This document shows, one piece after another, positions 8,275 to 18,502 of a DNA stretch of 64,000 nucleotides; positions within the stretch are counted from its first letter, which is position 1; each line of letters starts with the position of its first letter. Below the pieces are notes generated by a model. The model searched no databases, was not told the origin of the DNA, and saw only the letters and a program-made list of their open reading frames with translations. Position numbers and translations under genes: made by a program. The stretch spans positions 21,764-85,763 of the forward strand of contig CAIPAT010000270.1 of assembly GCA_903863035.1 (NCBI GenBank). Direction: 5' to 3'. This stretch comes from an uncultured Lentisphaeria bacterium. GTDB taxonomy: Bacteria > Verrucomicrobiota > Lentisphaeria > Victivallales > Victivallaceae.

Positions 8275-8979
8275 ATGTTCACTCCGATAAATCAGGAACC
8301 ATTGACCGACCAGGTTGAGAAAAAGATTCATGAGTACATAAAAGTCAACCGGCTGCGTCCCGGAGATAATTTTCCCAAAGAGGAGGAGATGGCGGCGATG
8401 CTTAACATCAGCCGTCCGGTTGTCCGCGAGGCATTGAGCCGTGTGCGGATGATGGGGTTGGTGACATCGCGGAAGCGGCGCGGCATGGTAGTGGGCAAGC
8501 CAACAACTTTCAGTACTATCGCAAAAGTAATTAATCCCGATTACATGGATCAGGGCGAGCAGCAGGATTTCTTCAATCTGCGTATTACCATTGAGCTTGG
8601 ATTGTCCGACATCCTTTTGATGAATATCACCCCGGGCGATATCGAGGAACTTGAGAAAGTGGTTAAGCTGGAAGAGAGTAATCCGGCTGATTTCAAGCTG
8701 TACATGCGCTGCGACTATCATTTTCATGCGCTAATCTATAAGGCCACCGGCAACAAATCTCTGGAAGCATTTCAAGGGCTTCTCTATCGCTTCTTTTCGG
8801 ATATTAAGACCAGAAAGGCATTTGCCACGAAGAATTTTGCGGAACGGTTCTCCGATCCGCATAAAACTACTCATCGCGACGTACTGGAAGCGATAAAAAG
8901 CGGCGACCCGGAAAACGTCCACCGCATAATGCGTAAACATCTCAGTTTATATCTTCAAAAAATTAAGATGGACAAGTGA
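8275..8979 (+). CDS. FadR-subfamily GntR transcriptional regulator
   Basis: 234 residues. An N-terminal winged helix (about residues 10-75: QVEKKIHEYIKVNRLRPGDNF, ISRPVVREALSRVRMMGLV) precedes an all-helical FCD ligand domain with the expected Asp/His metal-site region (CDYHFHALIYKATGN, then THRDVLEAIKSGDPE). FCD regulators usually sense organic or sugar acids. The ATG at 8275 is preferred because AAGGA lies nine bases upstream; the longer frame from 8230 would begin with TTG inside the promoter -10 region. It leads a plus-strand run of FAD oxidoreductase, epimerase-like, propeller-like, aldolase and GH5 genes, which it probably controls together with itself. Confidence 0.9.
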   Translation: MFTPINQEPLTDQVEKKIHEYIKVNRLRPGDNFPKEEEMAAMLNISRPVVREALSRVRMMGLVTSRKRRGMVVGKPTTFSTIAKVINPDYMDQGEQQDFFNLRITIELGLSDILLMNITPGDIEELEKVVKLEESNPADFKLYMRCDYHFHALIYKATGNKSLEAFQGLLYRFFSDIKTRKAFATKNFAERFSDPHKTTHRDVLEAIKSGDPENVHRIMRKHLSLYLQKIKMDK

Positions 8980-9027
8980 ACTGAAGCTATTCTAAACATA
9001 AAAGAGTTATATGTGAAGGCAAAAAAG

Positions 9028-10410
9028 ATGATCCAATCCAAAACATTTGAAATTAAACGGCGTTTTATTTGCGATACCATAGTTATCGGCGGCGGAACCA
9101 CAGGAATCGCGGCAGCTATCGCTTCCGCCCGGAACGGGGCGTGCACCATGCTGATTGAAAACTGCGGTCATCTGGGCGGCAACGCCACTGTCGTCCCGTC
9201 CTGGATGGGGTTTCATGCCCCGGACGGTTCGCAGGTGGTAAAAGGTATTGCGCTGGAACTGCTCACCGAACTTCAAGCCATTGGCGGGGCCACGCCTTTA
9301 TATCCCGATCCCATCTGCGGCAGCATGGCGGCCATCAACACGCACTGGCTGAAAATAGTTGCCGACAAGAAGATTAGAAATTCCGGCGTGCAGTTGCTTT
9401 TGCATACCAGATTTGTCGGGGTGGAAAAAGACGGCCGTGAAATTTCAGGAGTATATCTTTGGGGCGGCGAGGGCCTGATTTACGTTGACTGCAAATTTGT
9501 GATCGACTGTACCGACACGGGCGTCGTTGCGCTGGAGTCCGGCGAGAAAATGATCCGCGGCCGAGTTAGTGACGGCAAGGTTCAGGTATCATCCTGGACG
9601 TTTGAAATCGGCAATGTGGATTTTACGGAATTGGCAGCTTACTTCACTGAATATCCAGATGATCTCAGGCCGTTTCCATTAAAGGATGCCGCTGCGCACG
9701 TCCGCACCGTTTTGGCCCAGGATGCTTTTGTGATGGGGGCGTTTGCACGACTGGTCTCACGTGCAAAAAAAGATGGTATGCTGCTGCCGCGCAATAATAT
9801 GCCCGGCGTGATTTTCCCGGCTGCCGGAAAATTTGTGACTGTCGCCAGTCGTGTCGAAAATGTGAACCCGTCCGACAGTTTAGCCTACACTCAGGCTGAA
9901 AGTACAGGCATCGCCCAGGTTGAAATCTGGCTGAATTTCCTTAAAAAGTATGTACCCGGCTTCAGGAACTGCACCTTATCCGACACCTACGGCTCGATTG
10001 GTATTCGTGAAACTAATCATATGGCTGGAGCATATACCCTTACCGCCGATGATTTGCTTTGCGGACGGCGGTTTGATGATGTGATTGCGCTGGGCGGTTA
10101 TCACCTCGACATTCATTCGCCGGATCATGACGGCATAGAAACCAGATTCCCCGCCATATATATGATTCCATACCGCGCTTTGCTGCCGTTAAACACCGGC
10201 AATCTGCTGGTGGCCGGACGCGCGATTTCCGCAACCCATGAAGCACAGGCGTCAACCAGAGTGATTCCGATCAGCATGGCGGAAGGCGAGGCTGCTGGTA
10301 CAGCTGCGGCACTCTGCGCCGCCGCAGGCGTCTCTGCCGGAAATGTTTCAATGGAAGAGTTGCAGCGCAAGCTGTCAGGAGCCGGTGCGCTGATCAATCA
10401 TCAACAGTAA
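9028..10410 (+). CDS. FAD-dependent oxidoreductase
   Basis: 460 residues. The N-terminal dinucleotide-binding motif TIVIGGGTTGIAAAIASARNG (about residues 16-36) and the ENCGHLGGNAT block define the FAD-dependent oxidoreductase group often encoded beside polysaccharide genes in Bacteroidetes and PVC bacteria. A C-terminal segment with GNLLVAGRAISATHEAQ contacts FAD. The physiological substrate is unknown. The ATG at 9028 has GAAGG eight bases upstream; a GTG at 9013 in the same frame is less likely. It is the first enzyme gene behind the FadR regulator and is followed after 17 bases by a TIM-barrel protein, so an operon is likely. Confidence 0.85.
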   Translation: MIQSKTFEIKRRFICDTIVIGGGTTGIAAAIASARNGACTMLIENCGHLGGNATVVPSWMGFHAPDGSQVVKGIALELLTELQAIGGATPLYPDPICGSMAAINTHWLKIVADKKIRNSGVQLLLHTRFVGVEKDGREISGVYLWGGEGLIYVDCKFVIDCTDTGVVALESGEKMIRGRVSDGKVQVSSWTFEIGNVDFTELAAYFTEYPDDLRPFPLKDAAAHVRTVLAQDAFVMGAFARLVSRAKKDGMLLPRNNMPGVIFPAAGKFVTVASRVENVNPSDSLAYTQAESTGIAQVEIWLNFLKKYVPGFRNCTLSDTYGSIGIRETNHMAGAYTLTADDLLCGRRFDDVIALGGYHLDIHSPDHDGIETRFPAIYMIPYRALLPLNTGNLLVAGRAISATHEAQASTRVIPISMAEGEAAGTAAALCAAAGVSAGNVSMEELQRKLSGAGALINHQQ

Positions 10411-10427
10411 AACAGGAATGAGTTTTC

Positions 10428-11258
10428 ATGATAAAAACGTCAGACAATTTTGTGCTGGAAAGCGCAATTTTCCCCGGAATTGTCACTGCCGCGGCGCTTG
10501 ATGAACTGGTAGCGGGAAATATTGCCAGGATTGAATTGTGCTGCGTCCCGCAGCGGTTCGATTATCATGATCCGGAGTGTGCCGGCAATATTTCCAAAGA
10601 TATAAAATCCCGCGGAATTGCTGTGACATCAGTACATCTGCCTTTTGGCCCGGCGCTGGATATCAGCAACCGTGACCGGAAAATACGAACACTGGCGCTT
10701 GACGAACTTAAGACGGTCGTTGCTCTGTCCATGGATATGGGGGCGGACATAATGGTAATTCATCCCGGGGTGCATCTTGAGGATGGCGAAAACCGCAGTG
10801 AACGGCTGGAGACTGCCGCAGCATCGATACGGCAACTGCTGGCGCAGCTGCCGTCAACCGGCTTCACTCTGGCGGTGGAAAATCTGCCGCCCGGATACCT
10901 GGGGGAAACCGCTGTTGAATTACGGGGGTTGCTTGATATGATCGACGACGGGCGTACCGGATTCTGCCTGGACACCGGCCATGCGCACCTGACTGGTCAG
11001 ATGACGGCATTGCTGCAGTGCTGCAGCCCCGAACTGGTCAATATCCATGTCCATGACAATTACGGTGACGGCGACCGGCATCTGCCGCCGGGACATGGAA
11101 CAATTGACTGGCCGGCACTGATGCTGTCGCTTCAGGGGTGCGGCTATGCCGGGCCGCTGACCTGGGAGATCGTCAATGAGGGCGATCCTGTAATACGCAG
11201 AAAGATAATGGCGCAATTCAATTCAGGACGTGAAGAATTCTGGATTAATAAGGAGTGA
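10428..11258 (+). CDS. Sugar phosphate isomerase/epimerase-family TIM barrel
   Basis: 276 residues. The protein has the xylose-isomerase-like/AP endonuclease 2 fold: VTSVHLPFGP (metal His), VIHPGVH, LAVENLPPG (Glu ligand), GFCLDTGHAH (Asp/His ligands), VNIHVHDNYGDGDRHLPPGHGTIDW and TWEIVNEGD. These metal-ligand blocks are all intact, so it is probably an active isomerase or epimerase with a divalent metal. The substrate is unknown, as is normal for this family. AGGAA precedes the ATG. It sits between the FAD oxidoreductase and a propeller-like protein, with the gap to the latter only six bases. Confidence 0.85.
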   Translation: MIKTSDNFVLESAIFPGIVTAAALDELVAGNIARIELCCVPQRFDYHDPECAGNISKDIKSRGIAVTSVHLPFGPALDISNRDRKIRTLALDELKTVVALSMDMGADIMVIHPGVHLEDGENRSERLETAAASIRQLLAQLPSTGFTLAVENLPPGYLGETAVELRGLLDMIDDGRTGFCLDTGHAHLTGQMTALLQCCSPELVNIHVHDNYGDGDRHLPPGHGTIDWPALMLSLQGCGYAGPLTWEIVNEGDPVIRRKIMAQFNSGREEFWINKE

Positions 11259-11264
11259 AGTGTT

Positions 11265-12668
11265 ATGAAGATCAATCTGGCAACAGACTCCCGGATTTTT
11301 TGCAGTAATTGCAGCGTGGAATTTCCCGCTCCGGAAATTGCCGGTTTTGCCGGCGGTGCGGGATATGGCGATACCGGCCTTTTCGGCAACCAGATGGCCT
11401 CGGTGGTGCGGCTGGACGACGCTTCTTTCCGGGTTTATCTGACCAGGAGATTATGGTTTTCCGACCGCACGACCAGGATGGATATCGGTTATATTGACAC
11501 TCCGGCGATAGCGGTCTGGCCGGACATTAAGACGAACTTCACGCAGTTGCGGCTTACCGGCCTGCCGGAAGGTTGCAGTTGCTCTCAACCGTATGTCATC
11601 CGCCGCGATAACCGGTTCGAATTGTTCTTCTGGGTCCATGGTGCCGGAATGATCCGCTATGTCAAATGCGCCAGCGAAAACGGGATCGATTTCCGGATCA
11701 TCAATCTGGATAATCCATGTTTGTATCATCCATGCGACCAGGCAATACGTACCGATAGCAGTTCCGATGGTTTTCTGACCGTGAAAGATCATTTGCGGCA
11801 GGCGAAAACCGCAATCAGCAACGAGTTGAAACAAAAGATTTCCAATGATGCCACCACGGTTTATTTCGATGCGGATGCCGGTATATATGTAATGTTCTCC
11901 GTTTTGCTGCTGCGTTCGGACATGGCCCCGGAACGGCGGGTGGATTACGACAATGCGGCAAACTGGCTGAGAGTGATCCACCGGCGTACCAGTTGCGACG
12001 GCATCGAATGGAGCGGCCCGGAGATCGTGCTGCTGCCGGAGGCCGGCGAGCGTGCCGATCTGCAATTTTACGTGCTGCAGCAATTGAAGCAGGATGACCG
12101 GCTTTGCGGACTGGCCGGATATTATCCGGTTCACGATCAGGTTATGGATCTGGAGCCGATGGTCAGCCGCGATGGCGGCTGCAACTGGATTCGCAATCAG
12201 CGGCCGTGGCGGCTGCGCGACCGGATTCCGGGTTGTGACTGGCCGGTGCAGATGCTTTTTCCCGGCGGCATGATCGAGGCCGGCGGCTGGATATGGATGG
12301 TGGCAACCGCATTCAATTCTCAACATAATCAGGGCGGCAAACTGGAACCCCGTGAATACCGGCAGGAAAGCATAGTCATGCGGCAGAGGTGCGACCGGTG
12401 GGCCGGCTTGATTAATCAGAGCGGCCACGGCGAGATCATTACCGGGCCGTTACAGTATGAACAATTCCGGCTGGAAACTGAAGCGCATGAAAAAGTTGAA
12501 GTAAGCCTGCTGTCGCCATATGGCAATGAATTAATCGTCTGCGGCCGGGTTGCCGCTGACGGCGCAATCGTATTTTTGGACGGAAGCGATTCCATTTATA
12601 CCGGGGAATGGGTTCGGATGAAATTGCGTTTTGATACTACGGTCTATAATCTCAAAAGTGTAAACTGA
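11265..12668 (+). CDS. Putative beta-propeller glycosidase-like protein
   Basis: 467 residues without a signal peptide. Repeated strands with Asp/Trp pairs (RFELFFWVHGAGMIRYVKCAS, then ASENGIDFRIINLDNP, and TSCDGIEWSGPEI, SRDGGCNWIRNQ) suggest a five- or six-bladed propeller related to sialidase or GH43/GH32-like proteins; SRDGGCNW looks like a degenerate Asp-box. I cannot name a family and no catalytic set is certain. AAGGAG lies nine bases upstream and overlaps the end of the epimerase gene, showing translational coupling. The alternative is a non-catalytic sugar-binding propeller. Confidence 0.55.
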   Translation: MKINLATDSRIFCSNCSVEFPAPEIAGFAGGAGYGDTGLFGNQMASVVRLDDASFRVYLTRRLWFSDRTTRMDIGYIDTPAIAVWPDIKTNFTQLRLTGLPEGCSCSQPYVIRRDNRFELFFWVHGAGMIRYVKCASENGIDFRIINLDNPCLYHPCDQAIRTDSSSDGFLTVKDHLRQAKTAISNELKQKISNDATTVYFDADAGIYVMFSVLLLRSDMAPERRVDYDNAANWLRVIHRRTSCDGIEWSGPEIVLLPEAGERADLQFYVLQQLKQDDRLCGLAGYYPVHDQVMDLEPMVSRDGGCNWIRNQRPWRLRDRIPGCDWPVQMLFPGGMIEAGGWIWMVATAFNSQHNQGGKLEPREYRQESIVMRQRCDRWAGLINQSGHGEIITGPLQYEQFRLETEAHEKVEVSLLSPYGNELIVCGRVAADGAIVFLDGSDSIYTGEWVRMKLRFDTTVYNLKSVN

Positions 12669-12700
12669 CAACCATTTTTATAAAAATAAGGAATTAAATT

Positions 12701-13501
12701 ATGAGAGCGCCAAGGAAAAGTCTTGTGCTGGAAAAACTCCGTGCTGGAGAAACCGTTTTTTCGTTTAAGCTTAACTTGAATTGTTCGCGTCCGGTGGAAA
12801 TTGCGGCTTTGTCAGGATATGACTGTGTCTGGATTTGCAATGAGCATGTTCCATCCGATTATTCCATTATGGAAAAGCAGATACTGGCGGCCAAAGCTTA
12901 CGATATTGACTGCATGGTCAGGGTGCCGCGCGGTTCTTACAGCGATTTGATAAAACCGCTTGAAATCGATGCTTCCGGAATTATGATTCCACATATAATG
13001 AGCGCTGAAGACGCGAGGAAAATAGTGTGGCAGACCAGATTCCACCCGGTCGGCCGGCGTCCGGTGGACGGCGGCAATGCTGACGGCATGTTCTGTATGC
13101 TGCCGAATGATGAATATTATAAATTTGCCAATGAAAACCGGTTTGTGGTTGTTCAGATTGAAGACCCGGAGCCGCTGGATGAATTAGATGCAATATGTTC
13201 CATTGACGGCATAGACATGATTTTCTTCGGGCCCGGAGATTTCAGCCAGGGTATCGGTACGCCCGGAGACTTCAGCAATCCGAAAATTGCAGAGACCAGG
13301 AAGCTTGTTGCTGAAGCTGCCCGCCGGCACGGGAAATTCGCCGGTACCGTAGCGGCACCGGCAACCGTTGAAGAATATGCGGGGATGGGATATCAATTCC
13401 TTAATATCGGCGCCGATGTGATTGGCCTCGGTAATTACTGTAATGAACTGCAGGCAAAGCTTAAGTCTATTAAGATTAATAAAATCAACAGTATTTATTG
13501 A
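12701..13501 (+). CDS. HpcH/HpaI-family aldolase
   Basis: 266 residues. The blocks FSFKLNLN, GYDCVWICNEHV (catalytic-loop region), MVRVP (Arg), GIMIPHI, VVVQIEDPEPLDELD (metal-binding Glu) and IDMIFFGPGDFSQGIG (Asp ligand) match the class II HpcH/HpaI aldolase family, which cleaves 2-keto-3-deoxy sugar acids or 4-hydroxy-2-oxo acids to pyruvate and an aldehyde. AAGGAA precedes the ATG. In the FadR-led run it would be the carbon-carbon cleavage step. A paralogue is encoded at 20703-21656 in the neighbouring minus-strand locus. Substrate is inference. Confidence 0.85.
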   Translation: MRAPRKSLVLEKLRAGETVFSFKLNLNCSRPVEIAALSGYDCVWICNEHVPSDYSIMEKQILAAKAYDIDCMVRVPRGSYSDLIKPLEIDASGIMIPHIMSAEDARKIVWQTRFHPVGRRPVDGGNADGMFCMLPNDEYYKFANENRFVVVQIEDPEPLDELDAICSIDGIDMIFFGPGDFSQGIGTPGDFSNPKIAETRKLVAEAARRHGKFAGTVAAPATVEEYAGMGYQFLNIGADVIGLGNYCNELQAKLKSIKINKINSIY

Positions 13502-13606
13502 GCCGGATAATCTGCATCATAATGAATATCTCATAAAACAAGGCATGCAGCTCTTCAAGAAAAATATGAACCAAGGTGAAATTATTAACCAGTAAGGAAT
13601 GTGACT

Positions 13607-15916
13607 ATGAAGAAAAGAATGGCCATATTGTTAATTCTTATTTTGTCGGCGCTGCCGTGGCCGGCATCTGCGGTGGAGCCGGCAGTGACCGGAAAGCGCG
13701 GATTCACCCTCGATGTCGGCCGGGCCGACAGAGCAGTGCTGAAGGAGCTGTCCGAGCAGTGGAATGTCAATCTGATCCGTTACCATATGCGCAGCCGGTT
13801 TCTCGCAGACCGCAAAAAAATTACTGATGAGCAGGCCTGGAAAGAAATTGCCGCCAGTCTCCCGGAGATTTTAGATAATGCCCGTGAATTCGGCATTACT
13901 GTGGTGCTCTGTATCCAGGGCGGACCGCCCAATGATCTGACGCGCAAATATCCAACCGGCAAAGAACGTCAGGCGGCATTCTGGGATGACTCTACTAATC
14001 TCGATAATCTGGTCAAATGCTGGCGCGAAATTGCTGCTTTATGCAAAGACCGGCCTGAAGATATCTGGTTCGACATTCTCAATGAACCACTCGACTGGCG
14101 TGACATGCCCGGTTATACCCGTAAATGGCCTGTCTGGGCGCAGACGATTGTCGACAACATACGGCAGATTGACACTGTTCATCCCGTAGTCATTGAGCCG
14201 GGGCCCGGCGGCCTGTGCTGGGGCTTCAAAGATTTTCCTATGCTCAACGGGCGTCCGCTGATCTATTCGCTTCACAGCTACCAGCCCCACGCCTACTCGC
14301 ATCAGGGAGTAAAGAACCTGCAAGGCACCGATCTGGCCAAAGCATATCTGCAAATCCAGAAAACGTGGCCGGGAAAATTCAGCGACGGCGAGGGCGGTTA
14401 CTGGGACCGGAAACGGCTTGAAGAGGAACTGGCCCCGGTCATTGCGTTTCAGAAAAAACATCAGGTCCCGATATATGTCGGGGAATTCAGCGTGGTGCGC
14501 TGGGCACCTAACGGAGCAGGATTTCTTAAGGACAATATAGAGCTTTTTGAAAAATACGGCTGGGCGTGGACTTTTCATGCGTTCCGCGAAAGCCATCTCT
14601 GGAGTCTTGAACATCCGTCTGTCTTCGGGACTCATACTGACCAGAAAGTCGAAGGTACGACCGACCGCGGCGCGGTTATTCGCGATTATCTCCGCAGAAA
14701 CAAGGTTACCGGCGGTCCGGCCGCTCCACCAGTGAAGGCGGCGCCCGCGCAAATTAAGGTTGATCCGGCGGAAACGGTAAACGTCAAAGCGGAAAAAACG
14801 ATATTGTCGAACCATAAGATTTCTCAATGGACCGGCGGTACCGATTTAAGTCAGATTCAGGTTTTCGGCCCCGGCAAAGGCATGCCTGCATACGGGGCAT
14901 TGCAACCCGGCAGTGTAGTAGTTCGCTCGAATGGCCGGCAACTGGAACCGGACAAGGATTATGTGGTTGATTACAACTGGGGCAAGATCGCTATCGGTCC
15001 GCAGCCGTCTGTGAAGGCCGGAGACACCGTGGAAGTCGATTATACATACCATCTCCGCCGGGTCGATTCGCTGGTGGCTGACAATGACGGAACGGAATCA
15101 CTGATAAAAGGCAAAAGCCATTTGAACATACCTGAAATTCCCGCACTGCGTCCAGGACAGCGCCGTTTGTCCAATATTTTTGTTGATTACCGCTGCGCCG
15201 ACGGCATTGGCGATATTTTCCCGGCAAAAGCGACTGCGGCCGAAGCCGGCACCGCCACAACCAGCGGAAAGATTCCACGGACCATGGAGAAAATACGTTC
15301 CGGGCAGCCGGTCAAGATCGTCTGCTGGGGCGACAGCGTTACCGCCGGCGGCAATGCCACTCCCGGCAATGATTATCCTGCGGTTTTTGCCCGGATGTTA
15401 AAAGAAAAGTTCCCGTCGGCACCGGTAACGGTCAAGACCGTGGCGGTGGGCGGTTCCCAGTCCAGGCAGTGGCTGGAGCCCGAAAAATACCCGTTTAACG
15501 GCAAAACAGACATCTGCCGCTGGGAAAAAGTCGCCGCCGAAAAACCCGATCTGATTACCCTGGAATTTGTCAATGACGCATGGATGAACGATGCTCAAGT
15601 CCGGCAGAATTATACAGAGATTGCCTCCAGGGCCAAGGCACTGGGCGCGGAACTGATTCTGATTACACCGCACTTTACCATGCCGGCGATGATGAAGGTG
15701 AAATCGCTCCGGAGCCGTGAAAGCCGTCCTTATGTGCTGGCGCTGCGCGAATTTGCCCGGGCGAACAACATTGCTCTGGCGGATGCGGCAGCCCGCTGGG
15801 AACATCTTGCTGAAGAGGGGATTCCCTACGTCATTTATCTTAAAAACTCTATCAATCATCCGGAGGACAACGGTCACCGGATGTTTGCGGAAGAGCTGAT
15901 CAGGAATTTCAATTAA
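13607..15916 (+). CDS. Secreted GH5-like hydrolase fused to an SGNH esterase domain
   Basis: 769 residues. After a signal peptide (residues 1 to about 23, ending PASA) comes a GH5-like barrel (about 28-370): [10 protein letters not shown] places the acid/base at Glu160 and [13 protein letters not shown] the nucleophile at Glu293. A linker and beta-rich module (about 375-545) follow, then a C-terminal SGNH domain: [14 protein letters not shown] puts the catalytic Ser at about 577, [10 protein letters not shown] is the block III region and NHPEDNGH the His block near 751. The usual Asp three residues before that His reads as Ser, so the dyad may differ. The ATG at 13607 has TAAGGA eight bases upstream. 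A glycanase plus deacylase fused in one secreted protein suggests an acylated polysaccharide substrate. Confidence 0.85.
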   Translation: MKKRMAILLILILSALPWPASAVEPAVTGKRGFTLDVGRADRAVLKELSEQWNVNLIRYHMRSRFLADRKKITDEQAWKEIAASLPEILDNAREFGITVVLCIQGGPPNDLTRKYPTGKERQAAFWDDSTNLDNLVKCWREIAALCKDRPEDIWFDILNEPLDWRDMPGYTRKWPVWAQTIVDNIRQIDTVHPVVIEPGPGGLCWGFKDFPMLNGRPLIYSLHSYQPHAYSHQGVKNLQGTDLAKAYLQIQKTWPGKFSDGEGGYWDRKRLEEELAPVIAFQKKHQVPIYVGEFSVVRWAPNGAGFLKDNIELFEKYGWAWTFHAFRESHLWSLEHPSVFGTHTDQKVEGTTDRGAVIRDYLRRNKVTGGPAAPPVKAAPAQIKVDPAETVNVKAEKTILSNHKISQWTGGTDLSQIQVFGPGKGMPAYGALQPGSVVVRSNGRQLEPDKDYVVDYNWGKIAIGPQPSVKAGDTVEVDYTYHLRRVDSLVADNDGTESLIKGKSHLNIPEIPALRPGQRRLSNIFVDYRCADGIGDIFPAKATAAEAGTATTSGKIPRTMEKIRSGQPVKIVCWGDSVTAGGNATPGNDYPAVFARMLKEKFPSAPVTVKTVAVGGSQSRQWLEPEKYPFNGKTDICRWEKVAAEKPDLITLEFVNDAWMNDAQVRQNYTEIASRAKALGAELILITPHFTMPAMMKVKSLRSRESRPYVLALREFARANNIALADAAARWEHLAEEGIPYVIYLKNSINHPEDNGHRMFAEELIRNFN

Positions 15917-15948
15917 AATACAGGTATCTTAAAAAGGGGGAAATATCT

Positions 15949-16584
15949 ATGAAAAAGCAAATTTTCACACTCATCGAATTTCTCATCGTGATCGCCATCA
16001 TCGCTATCCTCGCCTCAATGTTGCTGCCGGCATTGAATAAAGCCAGGAAAGTCGCCAGGAACGGAGCGTGTCTGAATAATCTGAAACAGCTTGGACTGAT
16101 CCATACCATGTATCAGGATAACAACAACGGTTACATGATGATGTTTCAGTGCGGTTCGATCCGCTGGGCTGGCGGATTGGTCAGAGACCGCTACATGGTG
16201 AACAATAAGAAATTGCTAGGTTGCCCTGCCGCAGTTTTGACATCGGGGCAGGAGATTAGTTACGGTTACAACTCGATCATGAGTTTTGCCGCCTCGCCGC
16301 GTTTCAAGCAGTCGATGATAAAGAAAAACAGCATGGTGATCGGGTTTGCATGCAGCACAATCGGCGCCGGCAATCGTAACGTTAATGGTGCCTATATTGT
16401 CAGTACTTTTGAATCGATAATTTTCGGCAACGGCCCGCTGGATCAATTGTATCATGAGAATTATGAGTTCAGTTATATTGACGGTCATGCCGGGGTAGTC
16501 AGGGGACGGGACCTTTATCCCAGGCTTTCAACCAATACCACTTATATTCCGACGTTGAACCAGTATCTGGATCCCACAAAATAA
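15949..16584 (+). CDS. Pseudopilin-like protein
   Basis: 211 residues. The prepilin motif is [17 protein letters not shown] followed by LLPALNKAR, with only four residues before the motif. The C-terminal part contains YGYNSIMSF and a YIDGHAGVV block reminiscent of the DG element at the end of H-X9-DG pilin-like proteins. AGGGGG precedes the ATG and the gene starts 33 bases after the GH5-SGNH gene, so it closes the plus-strand run. It is one of four such genes here; the others are at 2348, 28828 and 35502. Confidence 0.85.
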   Translation: MKKQIFTLIEFLIVIAIIAILASMLLPALNKARKVARNGACLNNLKQLGLIHTMYQDNNNGYMMMFQCGSIRWAGGLVRDRYMVNNKKLLGCPAAVLTSGQEISYGYNSIMSFAASPRFKQSMIKKNSMVIGFACSTIGAGNRNVNGAYIVSTFESIIFGNGPLDQLYHENYEFSYIDGHAGVVRGRDLYPRLSTNTTYIPTLNQYLDPTK

Positions 16585-16587
16585 AGG

Positions 16588-16621
16588 AAGCATTCGAATT
16601 TCCATATTGGATAATATGCTT
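16588..16621. repeat. Imperfect hairpin containing a motif shared with 30.8 kb
   Basis: AAGCAT and ATGCTT bracket the 19-base string AATTTCCATATTGGATAAT at 16597-16615, which recurs exactly at 30797-30815. The string is itself near-palindromic (TCCA-TAT-TGGA). Here it lies between two convergent genes, so a transcription end or a repeat remnant is as likely as a protein site. Confidence 0.35.
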
Positions 16622-16681
16622 AAATAAACAGTATTTGAGTTAACAATTATATCGCCAATTTCGTAATTCATTTCAGGATGT

Positions 16682-18502
16682 TCACTTAAGACTTTCGCGA
16701 TGTTTGCGGATATAATTATCTTCCCAGTCCAGATTGAAATGAAGCCATTCGCGTCCGGTTTTCAGGCATTCGATCCAGGCTCCAAGCAGCATGTCCGTTT
16801 TAGGAAGAACTAAAATCCGTGACGGCGGCAGTTTGTGCAGCCACTGCTGAAAGCCTTCAACGTCTTCTATTTGAATCCCCTCATTCTGATAGCGGTCGAA
16901 AAGTTCTTTGAACTTGAGCAGATATTCTGTCCAGAGCACAAGTTCTTTACGGAATTTATCGCCAGTTGACAGTGTGAGCAGTTCCTGTGCTAGAACATGA
17001 ATTTTACGGTATTGTTTTATTGAAGTCCGGTTGAACAGTGAATAAGGGTATGGGATATGACAGTTGCCGGCGCTGAGAACCAGTTTTTTCATCGCGGTAT
17101 AGAATCGTTCTGCCACTTTCCAGTCTTCTCCGAAAATTCCTCTTAATGCTGACTTTATGGCATATTTTTTGTCAGCTCCATACGCAGCTTTCGCCATCAT
17201 GCAGTAGTTAAGTCCGTAAACCGTCCAATGCGACAAATGGAACTGAGTAAGAACGCCATCGACGCCTTGTTCACCATACCAGATAATCTCATCGAAAATA
17301 TCCTCATGATGAACCATCGGCAGTGACACATACAGATTGACGCCCATGTAATATTCGTAGATATTGACTTTCCCGCCCGCCTTTGCGCTAAGCCATTTTT
17401 TCAAATCTGCCGCATAATAAGAGTTAGTTCCGCAGTTTTTATCATTAATCCGGTGATTGATGCAGCGCCAGTAAGGCGCAAAGTGTACCGCCATATTTTT
17501 TTCCAGCTTAAAACCATCCGACGGCGCACAATAGTTGACATAAGCGCAAAACGTCACATTAATTTCCGGGAGCAGCCGGGCAAGTTGAGTAACAACATCT
17601 CTGACCATATCATGATAAATTCTGCCGGCTTTGTAAACATGCGCCGAAACGCTGTAAAACCCGCCCATTGCATTTTTATCATAAAAAGTGGAACATCTCT
17701 CACATTCACACCAACCGAAGCCGTCATTCGGGATCAGGGAAATGGTTTTGACCTCCGGATGTTTCCGGCAGTATGCCACCATATTTTTAACGATTTCAGC
17801 GCGAAGTTCCGGATTGGTCGTGCAAAGCTGTTCGCTTAACAATAAGGCGGATTTATCTGTGGACGGGCTGATTCTTCTGCCGTCAATAACCGCGAAAAAG
17901 TCAGGCCGGGAGCGATAGTATTTTTCAGGTGGAATCCAGTAATTGAAATTATGATGCCCGCTTTCAATCTCAATACCGCGAATCTGATAAAATTCTTTCA
18001 TTGCTTCAGGCATTTCATCATAGTACTTCATCCAGGTCATCAGATAGTTCAGCTTGTTTTTCGCCATCCAGTCGCCAGTCTGATAACTATCTTCGGAGAA
18101 TGGAAACTCCTGGATGAAGCCCCGGTTTGCCAGAAGCGGTTTCCGGTTGTTGATGAGTGCGCCGCCTTTCAACTCCACAACACCATTTTTTTTATCAACG
18201 CGGTCAACTCCAGGCTCAAAAAAACAGAATCCAAGAAATTCTTCCGCAAAATCATATACCGCATACAGAATTTCAACAGCAGTCGGTGCATGGAAAGTCA
18301 AATTATCAGAACCGGCAATTACTGAAAAACCCTTTGCCGCAGTGTTTAAATCAAATCTGATATCTATTACCGCCTGCTGCCGATTTTTCACCGGACAGCC
18401 AAAGCGTTTTATCCAGAGCGACTTCAACTCATCAAACGCCAGTTGCAGTGTTTTGTCCTGCTGACGTATATTTTCAAGAGCAACATTTTTATTGAGTATC
18501 AT
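16682..18502 (-). CDS. DUF4838-type protein without signal peptide
   Basis: 606 residues. The landmark block PNDGFGWCECERC, the ADFFAV/HFNYWIP region and the APYWRC region match DUF4838 proteins, which are related to alpha-glucuronidase-type glycosidases. An N-terminal domain (residues 1-120) resembles the small beta/alpha domain that precedes such barrels. The frame begins MILNKNVALEN with no signal peptide, so the product is probably cytoplasmic, unlike the secreted DUF4838 at 36393. The Shine-Dalgarno site is weak (AGG). It lies downstream of the esterase remnant at the end of the minus-strand run. Activity is inferred from family resemblance only. Confidence 0.75.
   Translation of the reverse strand: MILNKNVALENIRQQDKTLQLAFDELKSLWIKRFGCPVKNRQQAVIDIRFDLNTAAKGFSVIAGSDNLTFHAPTAVEILYAVYDFAEEFLGFCFFEPGVDRVDKKNGVVELKGGALINNRKPLLANRGFIQEFPFSEDSYQTGDWMAKNKLNYLMTWMKYYDEMPEAMKEFYQIRGIEIESGHHNFNYWIPPEKYYRSRPDFFAVIDGRRISPSTDKSALLLSEQLCTTNPELRAEIVKNMVAYCRKHPEVKTISLIPNDGFGWCECERCSTFYDKNAMGGFYSVSAHVYKAGRIYHDMVRDVVTQLARLLPEINVTFCAYVNYCAPSDGFKLEKNMAVHFAPYWRCINHRINDKNCGTNSYYAADLKKWLSAKAGGKVNIYEYYMGVNLYVSLPMVHHEDIFDEIIWYGEQGVDGVLTQFHLSHWTVYGLNYCMMAKAAYGADKKYAIKSALRGIFGEDWKVAERFYTAMKKLVLSAGNCHIPYPYSLFNRTSIKQYRKIHVLAQELLTLSTGDKFRKELVLWTEYLLKFKELFDRYQNEGIQIEDVEGFQQWLHKLPPSRILVLPKTDMLLGAWIECLKTGREWLHFNLDWEDNYIRKHRESLK

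Noticed and set aside
7963..8727. Minus-strand ORF of 254 codons across the FadR promoter
   Set aside because: It crosses a consensus promoter, palindrome and the start of a clear regulator gene; the translation is rich in His, Arg and Leu without motif.
11451..12428. Minus-strand ORF of 325 codons
   Set aside because: Antisense to the propeller-like gene, whose ribosome binding site and coupling to the upstream gene are good.
14039..14827. Minus-strand ORF of 262 codons
   Set aside because: Antisense to the GH5 catalytic barrel, with no recognisable motif.
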